A DNA stretch of 64,000 nt from Acetobacter syzygii (GTDB lineage Bacteria; Pseudomonadota; Alphaproteobacteria; Acetobacterales; Acetobacteraceae): assembly GCF_000964225.1 (NCBI RefSeq), contig NZ_BAMZ01000019.1, positions 1 to 64,000 of the forward strand, written 5' to 3'. Below are positions 46,161-56,021 of this stretch, piece by piece. The notes under the pieces were generated by a model. The model ran no database searches. It saw nothing but the letters and a program-made list of their open reading frames with translations, and had not been told where the DNA came from. The position numbers and the translations under genes were made by a program. Position 1 is the stretch's first letter. Every line of letters starts with the position of its first letter.

Positions 46161-46940
46161 CTAAAGGGGGGGCAGGCCCAACACGTCTTCCATACTATAA
46201 AGACCGGCTTCCCGCCCCTTTACCCACAAAGCGGCCCTGACTGCACCCGTGGCAAAGATGCGCCGGTCAAAGGCACGATGCGACAAGGTAATCTGCTCAT
46301 CCGCAGATGTGAAAAGAACGTCATGTTCACCCACAATCTGCCCACCGCGCAGGGCAGCAAAGCCAATGGCCCCTTCCCGCCGGGGGCCGGTATGGCCATC
46401 ACGCCCGCTCTCGCGCACGGCATCCAGGTCCACGCCACGCCCCAGCGCTACGGCCTGCCCTATGGCCAACGCTGTACCTGACGGAGCATCCACCTTCTGC
46501 CGGTGGTGCATTTCCACAATTTCGGCATCATATGCCTGCGCAGGCAAAGCCTGGCCCATCATACGGGCTAGGCGCTGAACCAGTGTAACACCGGGGGAAA
46601 AATTGGCCGCATGAACCACGGCCACATGCTCCGCAGCTTTAAGCACAGACTCGTTCTGCTGGGCAGACAGGCCTGTGGTCCCCAAAACCCATGCAGCCTT
46701 TGTACCGGCCAAAGCGCGGGCATTGGCCACAACTGTATCCGCATGTGTAAAGTCGATTACCACGTCACACACTTCCGCCAGCGCGGCAATGTCATCAAAC
46801 AGCGGACAAGCGGGGGGGAGACCTGCGGCCCTATCGGGGGTGCGGGTGGTCCCACCCGCCAGAGCCACACCCGCGGCCTGTACTTCCTCAACCAGCAGGC
46901 GCCCTACACGGCCGGTAATACCGGCAATACCAATGCGCAT
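46161..46940 (-). CDS. dapB: 4-hydroxy-tetrahydrodipicolinate reductase
   Basis: A 259-residue enzyme of lysine and diaminopimelate synthesis. The NAD(P)-binding motif is IGIAGITGRVGRLL; the catalytic signature is EIVEMHHRQKVDAPSGTAL with the catalytic His and Lys; VIDFTHAD and GTTGLS are conserved. It starts 5 nt after the dnaJ stop, so it is cotranscribed with dnaJ, an arrangement that places a cell-wall precursor enzyme in a heat-shock unit. Confidence 0.96.
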   Translation of the reverse strand: MRIGIAGITGRVGRLLVEEVQAAGVALAGGTTRTPDRAAGLPPACPLFDDIAALAEVCDVVIDFTHADTVVANARALAGTKAAWVLGTTGLSAQQNESVLKAAEHVAVVHAANFSPGVTLVQRLARMMGQALPAQAYDAEIVEMHHRQKVDAPSGTALAIGQAVALGRGVDLDAVRESGRDGHTGPRREGAIGFAALRGGQIVGEHDVLFTSADEQITLSHRAFDRRIFATGAVRAALWVKGREAGLYSMEDVLGLPPL

Positions 46941-46945
46941 CTGTT

Positions 46946-48082
46946 TTATTCCGATCCTTCAAAAAAATCGCGCACACGGCGGAAAAAACCGGTGTGTTCC
47001 GGGCTGTGCTTCACATCCTCGCCCGCTTCTTTTTCAAATTCTTCCAGCAGTTCACGCTGGCGCTTGGTCAACACCTGCGGGGTTTCCACCGTGACCTGAA
47101 TGTACATATCGCCCCGTGCGGAGGAACGCAGGACCGAGAACCCCTTGCCACGCAGACGGAAATGCGCACCACTCTGGGTGCCCGCGGGAATTTTTACATT
47201 GGTGCGGCTGCCATCAATAACCGGCACTTCAATTTCGGTCCCCAACGCTGCCTGCGCCATTCTCAAAGGCACGCGGCAGTAAACATTGGCCCCGTCTCGC
47301 TGGAAAATGGAGTGTTCGGCAACAGAGACATGCACATACAAATCCCCCGCTGGCACACCATTACCACCGGCCTCGCCCTCACCCGTCAGACGGATGCGTG
47401 TACCATCTTCCACACCGGCGGGGATCTTCACCGCGATTGTACGTTCTTTTTCAACCGTGCCTTCGCCATGGCAGCTCTTGCAGGGGTCTTTGACCACACG
47501 GCCTGCGCCATGGCAGGTCGGGCATGGCCGCTCCACCACAAAAAATCCCTGCTGGGCGCGCACCTTGCCTGCACCGTGGCAGCTTGGGCAGGTATCCACC
47601 CCGGCAGCGCCACTGTTGGACCCTGTACCATTGCAGGATTCGCACGCAACGCGGGTAATCACACGCACGTTTTTCTCAACACCGGCAAATGCTTCTTCCA
47701 GTGTGATTTCCACGTGGGCCTGAATATCGTTCCCGCTGCGGGCCTGACCGCCACGCCGGCCCATCATATCCCCGAACATCTGCTCGAAAATATCACCCAG
47801 ACCGCCGCCGCCAAACCCATTGAAGTCAAACCCGCCGGGGCCAGCGCCGCCCCCTTCGAACGCAGCATGGCCAAAGCGGTCATAGGCAGCACGCTTCTGC
47901 TCATCCTTGAGCACATCGTAAGCCTGATTGATTTCCTTGAACCTGGCTTCCGCCGTATCATCCCCCGGGTTGCGATCGGGATGAAACTTCATGGCCAGCT
48001 TGCGGTAGGATTTCTTAATTTCCTCGGCAGAAGCCGTGCGGGTTACCTCAAGAATTTCGTAGTAATCAAGCTGAGTAGCCAT
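46946..48082 (-). CDS. dnaJ: Chaperone protein DnaJ
   Basis: A 378-residue type A J-protein. The J domain begins [20 protein letters not shown] with HPD in [10 protein letters not shown]; a Gly/Phe-rich region follows; then four CxxCxGxG zinc repeats ([32 protein letters not shown]); then the C-terminal substrate-binding part. DnaJ stimulates DnaK. AGAGGAC precedes the ATG. A hairpin with T tract separates it from dnaK upstream. Confidence 0.97.
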   Translation of the reverse strand: MATQLDYYEILEVTRTASAEEIKKSYRKLAMKFHPDRNPGDDTAEARFKEINQAYDVLKDEQKRAAYDRFGHAAFEGGGAGPGGFDFNGFGGGGLGDIFEQMFGDMMGRRGGQARSGNDIQAHVEITLEEAFAGVEKNVRVITRVACESCNGTGSNSGAAGVDTCPSCHGAGKVRAQQGFFVVERPCPTCHGAGRVVKDPCKSCHGEGTVEKERTIAVKIPAGVEDGTRIRLTGEGEAGGNGVPAGDLYVHVSVAEHSIFQRDGANVYCRVPLRMAQAALGTEIEVPVIDGSRTNVKIPAGTQSGAHFRLRGKGFSVLRSSARGDMYIQVTVETPQVLTKRQRELLEEFEKEAGEDVKHSPEHTGFFRRVRDFFEGSE

Positions 48083-48147
48083 GAAAGTCCTCTTGGGGCT
48101 GCCTCTTGCGTGAGCACAGCATCTGTCCAGAATGTAAAATGTAAAAA

Positions 48148-48177
48148 GGCGTCCGCCTTATAAAAAGCACGGACGCC
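48148..48177 (-). terminator. Terminator-like hairpin between dnaK and dnaJ
   Basis: On the minus strand GGCGTCCG and CGGACGCC pair around a loop of 14 nt and are followed by TTTTT. It lies 61 nt beyond the dnaK stop. It would give more dnaK than dnaJ transcript. Confidence 0.75.
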
Positions 48178-48193
48178 GGAAAGATAATGCATT

Positions 48194-48218
48194 GTGGCCA
48201 TGTTTGTCACATGGCCAC
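48194..48218 (-). repeat. Second hairpin after dnaK
   Basis: GTGGCCATGT and ACATGGCCAC are perfect complements around TTGTC, 20 nt past the dnaK stop. It has no T tract; a stabilising 3' structure is the simplest reading. Confidence 0.55.
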
Positions 48219-48237
48219 GGGGTCTGCATGCGTCCGA

Positions 48238-50148
48238 TCAGGACTTCTTGGTTTCGTTCACGTCTTCAAAGTCAGCGTCAACGATGTCTTTTTCATCAGC
48301 CTTGGCACCACCAGCGGCACCAGCTTCAGCACCCTCTGCTTCCTGACCTGCCTTGTAGGCAGCTTCACCCACCTTCATGGCGGCCTGGGTCAGACGCTCG
48401 GTTGCGCTCTTGAGGGCATCCACATCCGTGCCTTCCAAGGCAGACTTCACAGCGGCAATAGCGCCTTCTGCCTCAGTCTTGTCGGCTGCGGGCACTTTAT
48501 CACCCACATCGGCCAAGGATTTTTCAACCTGATGCACAAGGGATTCCGCACTGTTGCGGGCTTCCACCTGCTCACGCTTGGCCTTATCGGCTGCTGCGTT
48601 GGCTTCTGCATCCTTGACCATCTTTTCGATGTCATTGTCCGACAGACCACCAGATGCCTGGATCTTGATCTGCTGTTCCTTGCCTGTTGCCTTGTCCTTG
48701 GCGGAAACGGACACAATGCCGTTTGCGTCAATATCAAAGGTCACTTCAATCTGAGGAACACCACGGGGGGCTGCGGGAATACCGGTCAGGTCGAAGTTGC
48801 CAAGCAGCTTGTTGTCCGCTGCCATTTCACGTTCGCCCTGATAGACCTTGATGGTCACAGCGCCCTGATTATCTTCCGCCGTGGAGAACACCTGGCTCTT
48901 TTTGGTCGGAATGGTGGTGTTCCGGTCGATCAGACGGGTAAACACGCCACCCAGCGTTTCAATCCCGAGGGACAGAGGCGTTACGTCGAGCAGCAGAACG
49001 TCTTTAACGTCCCCCTTCAGCACGGCACCCTGAATGGCTGCACCAATAGCCACCACTTCGTCCGGGTTCACGTTACGGGCAGGATCTTTACCAAAGAATT
49101 CCTTAACCGTTTCGATCACCTTGGGCATACGGGTCATACCGCCGACCAGAATGACCTCATCAATCCCGGATGCGTTCAGACCGGCATCCTTAAGCGCTGC
49201 TTTGCATGGCTCAAGCGTGCGGCTGATCAGATCATCCACAAGGCTTTCCAGCTTGGCACGGGTCAGCTTGACCACCAGATGTTTGGGGCCGGAGGCATCC
49301 GCCGTGATGAACGGCAGGTTGATTTCGGTTTCCTTGGAGGAGGACAGCTCGATCTTGGCTTTTTCTGCTGCTTCCTTCAGGCGCTGCAGAGCCAGCTTGT
49401 CGGAGCGCAGGTCAATGCCCTGTTCGCGCTTGAACTCGTCTGCCAGGAACCCGATGATACGGTTATCAAAGTCTTCCCCACCCAGGAACGTATCCCCGTT
49501 GGTGGACTTCACTTCGATGACGCCATCGGAAATTTCCAGCACGGAAACGTCGAACGTACCGCCACCAAGGTCATACACGGCCACGGTGCCGCCGCTCTTC
49601 TTTTCCAGCCCGTAAGCCAGAGCTGCGGCGGTGGGTTCGTTGATGATGCGCAGCACTTCCAGACCGGCAATGCGACCTGCATCCTTGGTTGCCTGACGCT
49701 GGGCATCGTTAAAGTATGCGGGAACCGTAATAACGGCCTGCGAGACTTTTTCGCCCAGATACGCTTCAGCCGTTTCCTTCATCTTGCCCAGAATGAAGGC
49801 CGAGATCTGGGATGGGGCATAATTTGTGCCGCGGGCTTCAACCCACGCATCGCCATTGTCACCCTTAACAATGCTGTAAGGGACCATGCCCTTGTCCTTC
49901 TGGACGGTCGCATCGTCAAAGCGACGACCGATCAGACGTTTTACGGCATACAGGGTGTTGGCGGGGTTTGTAACAGCCTGACGCTTGGCAGCCTGCCCGA
50001 CCAGCATTTCACCCCCTTCGGTGAAAGCGACCATGGACGGCGTGGTGCGTGCACCTTCGCTGTTTTCGATGACTTTTGTTTCGTTACCTTCGCGCACGGC
50101 CACGCAGGAGTTGGTGGTGCCGAGGTCGATACCAATGACTTTGCTCAA
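48238..50148 (-). CDS. dnaK: Chaperone protein DnaK (Hsp70)
   Basis: About 636 residues. The N-terminal [15 protein letters not shown], the [13 protein letters not shown] and [14 protein letters not shown] segments belong to the ATPase; the substrate domain and a lid ending in the acidic EEKD-like tail follow. DnaK binds exposed hydrophobic peptides in an ATP cycle. The start is TTG at 50148: AGGAG lies 7 nt upstream and the following codons (SKVIGID) match homologues, while no ATG gives the family N-terminus. A heat-shock-type promoter lies upstream. Confidence 0.97.
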   Translation of the reverse strand: MSKVIGIDLGTTNSCVAVREGNETKVIENSEGARTTPSMVAFTEGGEMLVGQAAKRQAVTNPANTLYAVKRLIGRRFDDATVQKDKGMVPYSIVKGDNGDAWVEARGTNYAPSQISAFILGKMKETAEAYLGEKVSQAVITVPAYFNDAQRQATKDAGRIAGLEVLRIINEPTAAALAYGLEKKSGGTVAVYDLGGGTFDVSVLEISDGVIEVKSTNGDTFLGGEDFDNRIIGFLADEFKREQGIDLRSDKLALQRLKEAAEKAKIELSSSKETEINLPFITADASGPKHLVVKLTRAKLESLVDDLISRTLEPCKAALKDAGLNASGIDEVILVGGMTRMPKVIETVKEFFGKDPARNVNPDEVVAIGAAIQGAVLKGDVKDVLLLDVTPLSLGIETLGGVFTRLIDRNTTIPTKKSQVFSTAEDNQGAVTIKVYQGEREMAADNKLLGNFDLTGIPAAPRGVPQIEVTFDIDANGIVSVSAKDKATGKEQQIKIQASGGLSDNDIEKMVKDAEANAAADKAKREQVEARNSAESLVHQVEKSLADVGDKVPAADKTEAEGAIAAVKSALEGTDVDALKSATERLTQAAMKVGEAAYKAGQEAEGAEAGAAGGAKADEKDIVDADFEDVNETKKS

Positions 50149-50262
50149 TTTCGTGCTCCTTTTAGCGACCTCATCCGACCCGAAGCATCGGATAAAGCCC
50201 TTTTTTATCGTAACTGGTGGCACCCTGACCAAAAGCGGGGCACCACCCGAATGACAAGCCTG

Positions 50263-50291
50263 ATGTATGGTGCGGTTTTCCCTTTTTCAAG
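50263..50291 (-). promoter_or_regulatory. RpoH (sigma32)-type promoter for dnaK
   Basis: On the minus strand CTTGAAA (from 50291) and CCATACAT (from 50270) are separated so that 17 nt lie between CTTG and the -10 element, matching the alphaproteobacterial heat-shock consensus (CTTG-N17/18-CCATAT-like). It is about 115 nt upstream of the TTG start. Confidence 0.65.
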
Positions 50292-50354
50292 GAGGAAAAA
50301 CCACTCTGCGGGAAGGTTTTTTTCTCCCCTCCCACAGGATTGCCATGGGCTGCG

Positions 50355-50936
50355 TTACTGCGCGCCAGCGCCTTTGGCCACAACCACCATGGCAGGTTTG
50401 AGCAAACGCCCGTGGAGGGTCCATGTCGGCGTCCATGCCTGCATGACCGTACCGGGTGCATGTTCCTCGCTTGGCTGTTCCGCCATGGCCTGATGCAGAT
50501 TGGCGTCAAACGCCTTGCCTGCCGGATTATCGCTCTTGATGCCATGCCGTTCCAGAATGGACAGGAAGGAGCGTTCCGTACTTTCAATGCCCTCACGCAT
50601 TTTGGTCACAACCGTATCCTCACCCTCGGTCTGGGCAGGCAGGCTGTCCAGCGCACGGCGCAGGTTTTCGGCGGCTTCCACCACATCGCGCGCGAATTTC
50701 TGCACCGCGTACTGGCGGGCATCCTCCACGTCGCGCTTGGCACGGGCCATCAGGTTCTGGTTTTCAGCTTCCGCACGCAGCCATTTTTCCTTGAACTCCG
50801 TAGCGGTCTGTTCAAGTTCATGCACACGTGCGTCGGCATCACTCTCAGCGGCGCTCTCATGCTGAGGAGCCGCCTGCTCGGCCAAAGCCGGATCTACCGG
50901 GGTTTCGACCTGTGTGGGTTCTGAATCGTTCGTCAT
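50355..50936 (-). CDS. grpE: Nucleotide exchange factor GrpE
   Basis: About 193 residues. An acidic N-terminal tail is followed by the long coiled coil (ELEQTATEFKEKWLRAEAEN, ARAKRDVEDARQYAVQKFARD) and the beta-rich head with GKAFDANLHQAM, GTVMQ and GWTLHGRLL-like segments. GrpE releases ADP from DnaK. The start at 50936 gives the usual length. It precedes dnaK by about 205 nt that contain the RpoH-type promoter, so the two can be expressed separately. Confidence 0.93.
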   Translation of the reverse strand: MTNDSEPTQVETPVDPALAEQAAPQHESAAESDADARVHELEQTATEFKEKWLRAEAENQNLMARAKRDVEDARQYAVQKFARDVVEAAENLRRALDSLPAQTEGEDTVVTKMREGIESTERSFLSILERHGIKSDNPAGKAFDANLHQAMAEQPSEEHAPGTVMQAWTPTWTLHGRLLKPAMVVVAKGAGAQ

Positions 50937-51126
50937 GATGCAAGAAGTAGGCAACCCCGCCCCTGCCGACAAGACCCGCAAGGCCCCTGCAATGCAGGAT
51001 TTTGTGCATGGCAGGCTCTGACCTTAAAAAAGCGTGCATCACACCATTCCCCCTCTTGGCATTGGAAGCCTGCGGCGCCTAAGCTAGACACCTTGCGCTG
51101 ATGGCAAGGGAAGGAACACACAAACG

Positions 51127-51843
51127 ATGACAGAGCGCACCAAGCAGACAATCGCGCTGGTTGATGATGATCGCAATATTCTGACATCGGTTCAGATGAC
51201 CCTCGAAGCAGAGGGGTTTAACGTGCGCACCTATACGGATGGCGAGTCGGCATTGCAGGGGCTTACGGCCTACCCGGTCGATCTGGCTATTCTGGACATT
51301 AAAATGCCCCGTATGGATGGCATGGAGCTTTTGCAGCGACTACGTACCCGCTCCAACCTGCCTGTCATTTTTCTGTCTTCCAAAAATGAGGAAGTAGATC
51401 AGCTTATGGGGCTACGGTTGGGCGCGGATGATTATATTACCAAGCCCTTTTCCCAGCGCCTTCTGCTGGAGCGCATTCGCGCCCTGCTGCGCCGCAACGA
51501 AGTGAGTCGGGCGGAAGCAAATGGCGCTCCTGCTGGTGGTGGCGCCCTGACACGCGGCAACCTCTCGCTTGATGAGCTACGCCATAAATGCACGTGGAAA
51601 GGGGAGGATGTCCCCCTGACCGTTACGGAATTCCTGCTGGTCAAAACGCTGGCCCAGCGCCCCGGCCTGGTTAAATCCCGTGACCAGCTGATTGATGCAG
51701 CCTACGGAGACACGGTTTACGTAGATGACCGGACGATTGATAGCCACATCAAACGGGTCCGCAAAAAATTCCGGCAGGTTGATGATGATTTCAACCAGAT
51801 CGAAACCCTGTACGGCATTGGCTACCGCTATAAGGAAGACTGA
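51127..51843 (+). CDS. chvI: Response regulator ChvI
   Basis: A 238-residue OmpR-type regulator very close to alphaproteobacterial Chv[24 protein letters not shown], phosphorylation site in [39 protein letters not shown], and a DNA-binding domain with [17 protein letters not shown] and [15 protein letters not shown]. With ChvG it controls envelope, acid and stress responses in this class. The stop is 9 nt before chvG. Confidence 0.95.
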   Translation: MTERTKQTIALVDDDRNILTSVQMTLEAEGFNVRTYTDGESALQGLTAYPVDLAILDIKMPRMDGMELLQRLRTRSNLPVIFLSSKNEEVDQLMGLRLGADDYITKPFSQRLLLERIRALLRRNEVSRAEANGAPAGGGALTRGNLSLDELRHKCTWKGEDVPLTVTEFLLVKTLAQRPGLVKSRDQLIDAAYGDTVYVDDRTIDSHIKRVRKKFRQVDDDFNQIETLYGIGYRYKED

Positions 51844-51852
51844 CAAAAGGGC

Positions 51853-53634
51853 ATGACCAACCGCCCCCCCTTGCTGGCGCACCTGTTCCGGCAGGCTCGC
51901 AGCCTGCGGATACCCGGCCAGCGCCCCCACAAAGGCAGCATAGAGGCGACTGCGGCCTATCAGGCATCCCGCACCCGGTTGGTCTCCCCCCTTATGCGCC
52001 GGGTGCTTCTGGTCAACATTCTTCCGCTGGCCCTGCTTGGCTTAACGGTGCTTTTTCTCAACCAGTTCCGTAACAGCCTGCTAACAGCCGAAGTCACGGC
52101 CCTGCGCGAACAGGCGCGCATTTACGCTGGCGCTCTGGGGCAAAGTGCGGTGCATGTAACCCACCCCCATGCCAGCCTGCCACAGGACCGCGGGTATGAG
52201 CTCGAAGGGGCTCTGGCACGCCCGCTGCTCCAGCGCCTGACCGAACCCAGCCCCAACGCCCATGCCCGCCTGTTTGGCCCGGATGGAAAACTGGTTGCCG
52301 ACAATCTGATTGATGTTGCCGATACGCTGGACACCCCACCCGAACCCCACCGCTTTCATTCCCATACCATTCCTTTCCCTCCGGCGTTCCAGCCCGGCAT
52401 CTACGAACGATTCCTTACGTGGCTCTGGTCAGGCCATAACCCCGGCATTGTAACCCTCAATACCGATGAGGAGGACATTCCAGACCGCCCCACACATCCG
52501 CAGTTGCCCAAAGGAGCGGACCACCCTCCACCAGAAGCGCCTCCCTATATTCGCCGCACTGCACGGGGGCGGCTGATTATTACTGTTGCCGAACCGGTTA
52601 TGCGCGATGGCTGGACTGTAGGGGTTATCCAGCTAACCCGGGTGGCCTCGCAGGTAGATCGCTCCCTGTTTGCCATTCGCTCCACCATTTTGTCGCTGTT
52701 CTTTCTGGCTCTGGTGCTGACGGTCCTGCTGTCCTGGTATTTATCGCTCACCATTGCCCGGCCTCTGCTACGGCTTGCTGCCTCGGCGCAGGTCATGCGG
52801 GATACAACGGGGCGGACAGGAACAGTGCCTGCACGCCTGCTGGCTCGTCGGGATGAAATTGGCGATGTTGCCCGCGCCCTACAGGCCAGTGCGCAGGCCC
52901 TGTGGAAGCGCATGGACGCCATTGAGCGGTTTGCGGCAGATGTCAGCCACGAGATCAAAAACCCGCTGACCTCCATCCGCTCCGCCATAGAAACCCTTTT
53001 GCGCATAGAGGATCTTAACCAGCAACGCCGTCTTTTGAGCATTATCAACGATGACGTACGCAGGCTGGACCGGCTGATTACCGATATTTCGGACGCCAGC
53101 CGACTGGATGCGGAAATGTCCCGCGCCAAGGCAAAGCCTGTGGCCATTGGTCAGTTACTGTCTGTTCTGGCGGAAATTCACCAAGCCACCCGGCAGGAAG
53201 ATCAGGCCGTTATTCTAACCGATGTACAGGATGATACGCCCGAACACCCCCTGACCGCTCTGGCTGTGGAGGATCGGCTGGTGCAGGTTCTGCGCAACCT
53301 GATTGGCAATGCCATATCGTTTTCTCCCCCCAATGGGCAGATTATTTTACATGCGGCAGCTAACGGCAAAATGGTGCGTATTGCCGTCTCGGATGAAGGA
53401 CCGGGTATTCCGCAGGCTAAGCTGGATTCGATTTTTGACCGCTTTTATTCCGAGCGCCCCAAAAACGAAAACTTTGGCCAACACTCCGGGCTTGGTCTTT
53501 CCATAAGCCGCCAGATTATAGAAGCCCTGCACGGAACCATTGCCGTAGAAAACCTGCATGACCAACGCGGGCACATAAAGGGGGCGCAGTTTATTATTGA
53601 ACTACCGCGCGTGCTCGCTTCCCCCGCACGCTAA
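51853..53634 (+). CDS. chvG: Sensor histidine kinase ChvG
   Basis: A 593-residue membrane kinase: two membrane segments (near residues 55-75 and 280-300) flanking a periplasmic domain rich in Pro and His, then HAMP (AASAQVMRDTTGRTGTV...RRDEIGDVARAL), H box ADVSHEIKNPLTSIRSAIE, N box VLRNLIGNAISFSP, G boxes DEGPGIP and GLGLSISRQII. It is the partner of ChvI. Downstream, hprK and ptsN-type genes that usually follow in rhizobia are missing. Confidence 0.94.
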   Translation: MTNRPPLLAHLFRQARSLRIPGQRPHKGSIEATAAYQASRTRLVSPLMRRVLLVNILPLALLGLTVLFLNQFRNSLLTAEVTALREQARIYAGALGQSAVHVTHPHASLPQDRGYELEGALARPLLQRLTEPSPNAHARLFGPDGKLVADNLIDVADTLDTPPEPHRFHSHTIPFPPAFQPGIYERFLTWLWSGHNPGIVTLNTDEEDIPDRPTHPQLPKGADHPPPEAPPYIRRTARGRLIITVAEPVMRDGWTVGVIQLTRVASQVDRSLFAIRSTILSLFFLALVLTVLLSWYLSLTIARPLLRLAASAQVMRDTTGRTGTVPARLLARRDEIGDVARALQASAQALWKRMDAIERFAADVSHEIKNPLTSIRSAIETLLRIEDLNQQRRLLSIINDDVRRLDRLITDISDASRLDAEMSRAKAKPVAIGQLLSVLAEIHQATRQEDQAVILTDVQDDTPEHPLTALAVEDRLVQVLRNLIGNAISFSPPNGQIILHAAANGKMVRIAVSDEGPGIPQAKLDSIFDRFYSERPKNENFGQHSGLGLSISRQIIEALHGTIAVENLHDQRGHIKGAQFIIELPRVLASPAR

Positions 53635-53652
53635 ACCTACAACGTCCGGGGC

Positions 53653-54051
53653 TTAAAATCCGGCCCCAGCCTCCAGCTCTTCGTCCTGAGGGACATTGAT
53701 AATCAGATCAATCATGATTTTGGGCACGGAAGAAGGAGCATTCTTGAGCCACATCATGGTCATACCGGGGGATGTGGTGGAAAAGAACTGGCGGAATACC
53801 GGGAAACTGGCAGGGAACTCATCCGCATCCGCAATATGGCAGACAATGCGACTGACATCCCGCAATGTCAGATCATGCGCTTCCAGCAGAGGCACGGCCT
53901 CCTCAAAAGCAGCCCGGCATTGGTCAGCCAGCTCCATGCCACGGAACTGCGGGGCATAAAGCCCTTCCAGAACAAAACCACCCATTGTTTGCACAACATG
54001 TGGGCGACTGGCGGCGGAACGTGCATTCCGTGTCAGAGTTTTATCTTTCAT
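53653..54051 (-). CDS. Rid (YjgF/YER057c/UK114) family protein, divergent
   Basis: About 132 residues. GFVLEGLYAPQFRGMELADQCRAAFEEAVPLLEAHDLTLRDVSRIVCHIADADEF matches the Rid fold (strand, amphipathic helix, strand), including the pattern of the region between helix and central strand. The C-terminal region lacks a clear match to the active-site Arg that RidA uses to hydrolyse reactive enamines, so deaminase activity is doubtful. It reads opposite to chvG, converging with it. The ribosome site is weak (ATG at 54051, GTG one codon earlier). Confidence 0.7.
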   Translation of the reverse strand: MKDKTLTRNARSAASRPHVVQTMGGFVLEGLYAPQFRGMELADQCRAAFEEAVPLLEAHDLTLRDVSRIVCHIADADEFPASFPVFRQFFSTTSPGMTMMWLKNAPSSVPKIMIDLIINVPQDEELEAGAGF

Positions 54052-54297
54052 CACGGAATGATGATGTAAGCCAGCAACTCAGGAACCGCAATTTTCTCTT
54101 TCGTAACAAATCTGCCACCGCAGGGCAGAGACACTGCATTTGTTAACATTTGGTATAGCTGATCTGAGCAGAATGCCTTCTCTTCCGCTACCAAACTGCT
54201 TTAAACTCATGGTTGGTCCACAGTGCACGCCCTATGCCACACGCAGCCCGGATAAGCTGTGCCTGTTTGTCAGACAGTAAAGAAGGAAGAGCCGTCC

Positions 54298-55269
54298 ATG
54301 CACATGGCGGATGATACATCGGTTCCACGCCGAATTCTGCTGGTGTCTGGTCTGTCTGGGGCTGGCAAATCTTCCATTCTGCGGATTCTGGAAGACCTTG
54401 ACCACGAAGTCATCGACAACCCGCCACTGGGAATGCTGGACGATATCGTCGCCCGTGCTGAACGCCCTGTTGCCATAGGCGTCGATTCCCGCACCCGCGG
54501 ATTTGATGCCTCCGCCGTGCTGGCCGCACTCGCCCGCCTGCGGGTCAACCCTCACCTGCGTGTAGAACTTATATATGCCACAGCGGACGAAAGCGTGCTG
54601 CTACGCCGCTACACGGCCACACGCAGGCGGCATCCGCTGGCACCACACAGCAGCGTCAAGGAAGGCATTGAGGCAGAGGTTGCCCTGACTGCCCCGCTCC
54701 GCGCTGCAGCGGATCTGGTCATTGACACAACGGACATGCCTCCACCAGACCTGCGACAGTTTGTGGAAAGCCGCTTTAGCCCGTGGGATGGCGGAGCGGG
54801 AGAAGGGTTGACCGTCACCCTTATGTCTTTTGCCTACCCTGCGGGTCTGCCGCGTGAGGCAGATATTGTGTTTGACGCCCGTTTTTTACGCAATCCGCAC
54901 TATGTGCCCGAGCTGGCCCCCAAAACCGGACTGGATGCCGATGTTGCGACTTACGTAACCCATGACCCGGATTACCTGCCATTTCTCAACCAAATACATG
55001 CCATGCTGCAACTGGTTCTGCCGCGTTTTGTGCAGGAAGGTAAAAAATACGCAACCATTGCCATAGGTTGCTCCGGTGGCAGACACCGTTCTGTTACAGT
55101 CGTGGAAGCACTGGCAACCCGCCTGTCCGCCCCCGATGGAATGGGCCATTACAAAGGCTCTGGCCAATGGCCCATCATGATCATGCACCGCGAACTGGCA
55201 CGGCAGGGCATAAGCGCATGGCGCTGGGCCAGAAAACCGGCCGAAGCGGCTCATACCGAACCAAACTGA
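54298..55269 (+). CDS. rapZ: RapZ-family nucleotide-binding protein
   Basis: About 323 residues. The P-loop is LLVSGLSGAGKSSILRILED, followed by DNPPLGMLDDI; the conserved C-terminal part includes YLPFLNQIHAMLQLVLP and GCSGGRHRSVTVVEAL. RapZ in E. coli guides RNase E to the small RNA GlmZ to control amino-sugar synthesis; in other bacteria the role is less clear. GGAAGAG lies 6 nt before the ATG at 54298 (54304 possible). Its position after chvIG mirrors other alphaproteobacteria. Confidence 0.93.
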   Translation: MHMADDTSVPRRILLVSGLSGAGKSSILRILEDLDHEVIDNPPLGMLDDIVARAERPVAIGVDSRTRGFDASAVLAALARLRVNPHLRVELIYATADESVLLRRYTATRRRHPLAPHSSVKEGIEAEVALTAPLRAAADLVIDTTDMPPPDLRQFVESRFSPWDGGAGEGLTVTLMSFAYPAGLPREADIVFDARFLRNPHYVPELAPKTGLDADVATYVTHDPDYLPFLNQIHAMLQLVLPRFVQEGKKYATIAIGCSGGRHRSVTVVEALATRLSAPDGMGHYKGSGQWPIMIMHRELARQGISAWRWARKPAEAAHTEPN

Positions 55270-55303
55270 GCGGCCAGCGCGCCAGTCTCCCCTTCCCCAT
55301 CAA

Positions 55304-55912
55304 TCAGGCATGGCCGGTCTGCCCGCTCATACGTGCTGGATCAATATTGATGGATGCCAGCGCCCGCCGCCATTTGACGGTGTGGTCCATACCAAAAATC
55401 AGCTCCCGCGTGGCAGGCACTACCAGCCATGCGTCATGCTGAAGAATTTCCTGCTCCAGTTGCCCAGCGGACCAGCCTGCGTGCCCCATGGCCAGCAGCG
55501 CATCCCTTGGGCCTCCGCCTGATGCTATGTCCTGCAACACATCCATGCTGGATGTCAGCGCCACATTATCTGTAATACGCATACTGTCCTGACCACTCCA
55601 GTCTGCGGAGTGCAGCACAAGCCCATGCCCTTCCTCTACCGGACCACCCGCGCACAGGCCAATGCGCCGCATGGGGGGCACAGGCTCGATCTGCAACTGC
55701 TCCAGCAGGTCATCAAAGTCCGGGCGTGGCAGGCGTTTGTTAATAACAAGCCCCATGGCGCCCCCATCTGGCGTATGGCTGCACAGATAAATAAGGGACT
55801 GCCCAAACAGCGTTCCCCCCAGCATGGGAGTTGCCACCAGCAGCATACCTGCCAGAGAAAGGCTGTTATCCATAACAGCGGGGTCGGGTTGAGTAATGTT
55901 TACGAATGCCAT
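55304..55912 (-). CDS. YqgE/AlgH family protein
   Basis: About 202 residues. The N-terminal LAGMLLVATPMLGGTLFGQSLIYLCSHTPDGGAMGLVINKRLP is the YqgE signature; GGPVEEGHGLVLHS and GHAGWSAGQLEQEI complete the fold. Function is unresolved; E. coli YqgE and Pseudomonas AlgH are linked to gene regulation. CTAGGG sits before the ATG at 55912, so in-frame codons to 55996 are not used. Confidence 0.9.
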   Translation of the reverse strand: MAFVNITQPDPAVMDNSLSLAGMLLVATPMLGGTLFGQSLIYLCSHTPDGGAMGLVINKRLPRPDFDDLLEQLQIEPVPPMRRIGLCAGGPVEEGHGLVLHSADWSGQDSMRITDNVALTSSMDVLQDIASGGGPRDALLAMGHAGWSAGQLEQEILQHDAWLVVPATRELIFGMDHTVKWRRALASINIDPARMSGQTGHA

Positions 55913-56021
55913 CCCTAGAGATATGAGAAACACTTCCTTTTTTGGCAAGATTGCCAGCCCATCTGTTGTCTGTAATTCTATGCAACTGACACACACAGAT
56001 CAATTTTCAGGACACATGTCC

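Noticed and set aside
48187-50493. 768-codon open frame on the plus strand opposite dnaK
   Set aside because: It is a mirror of dnaK codon structure; long antisense frames opposite Hsp70 genes are a known curiosity. No ribosome site or family motifs, and it runs through both dnaK hairpins.
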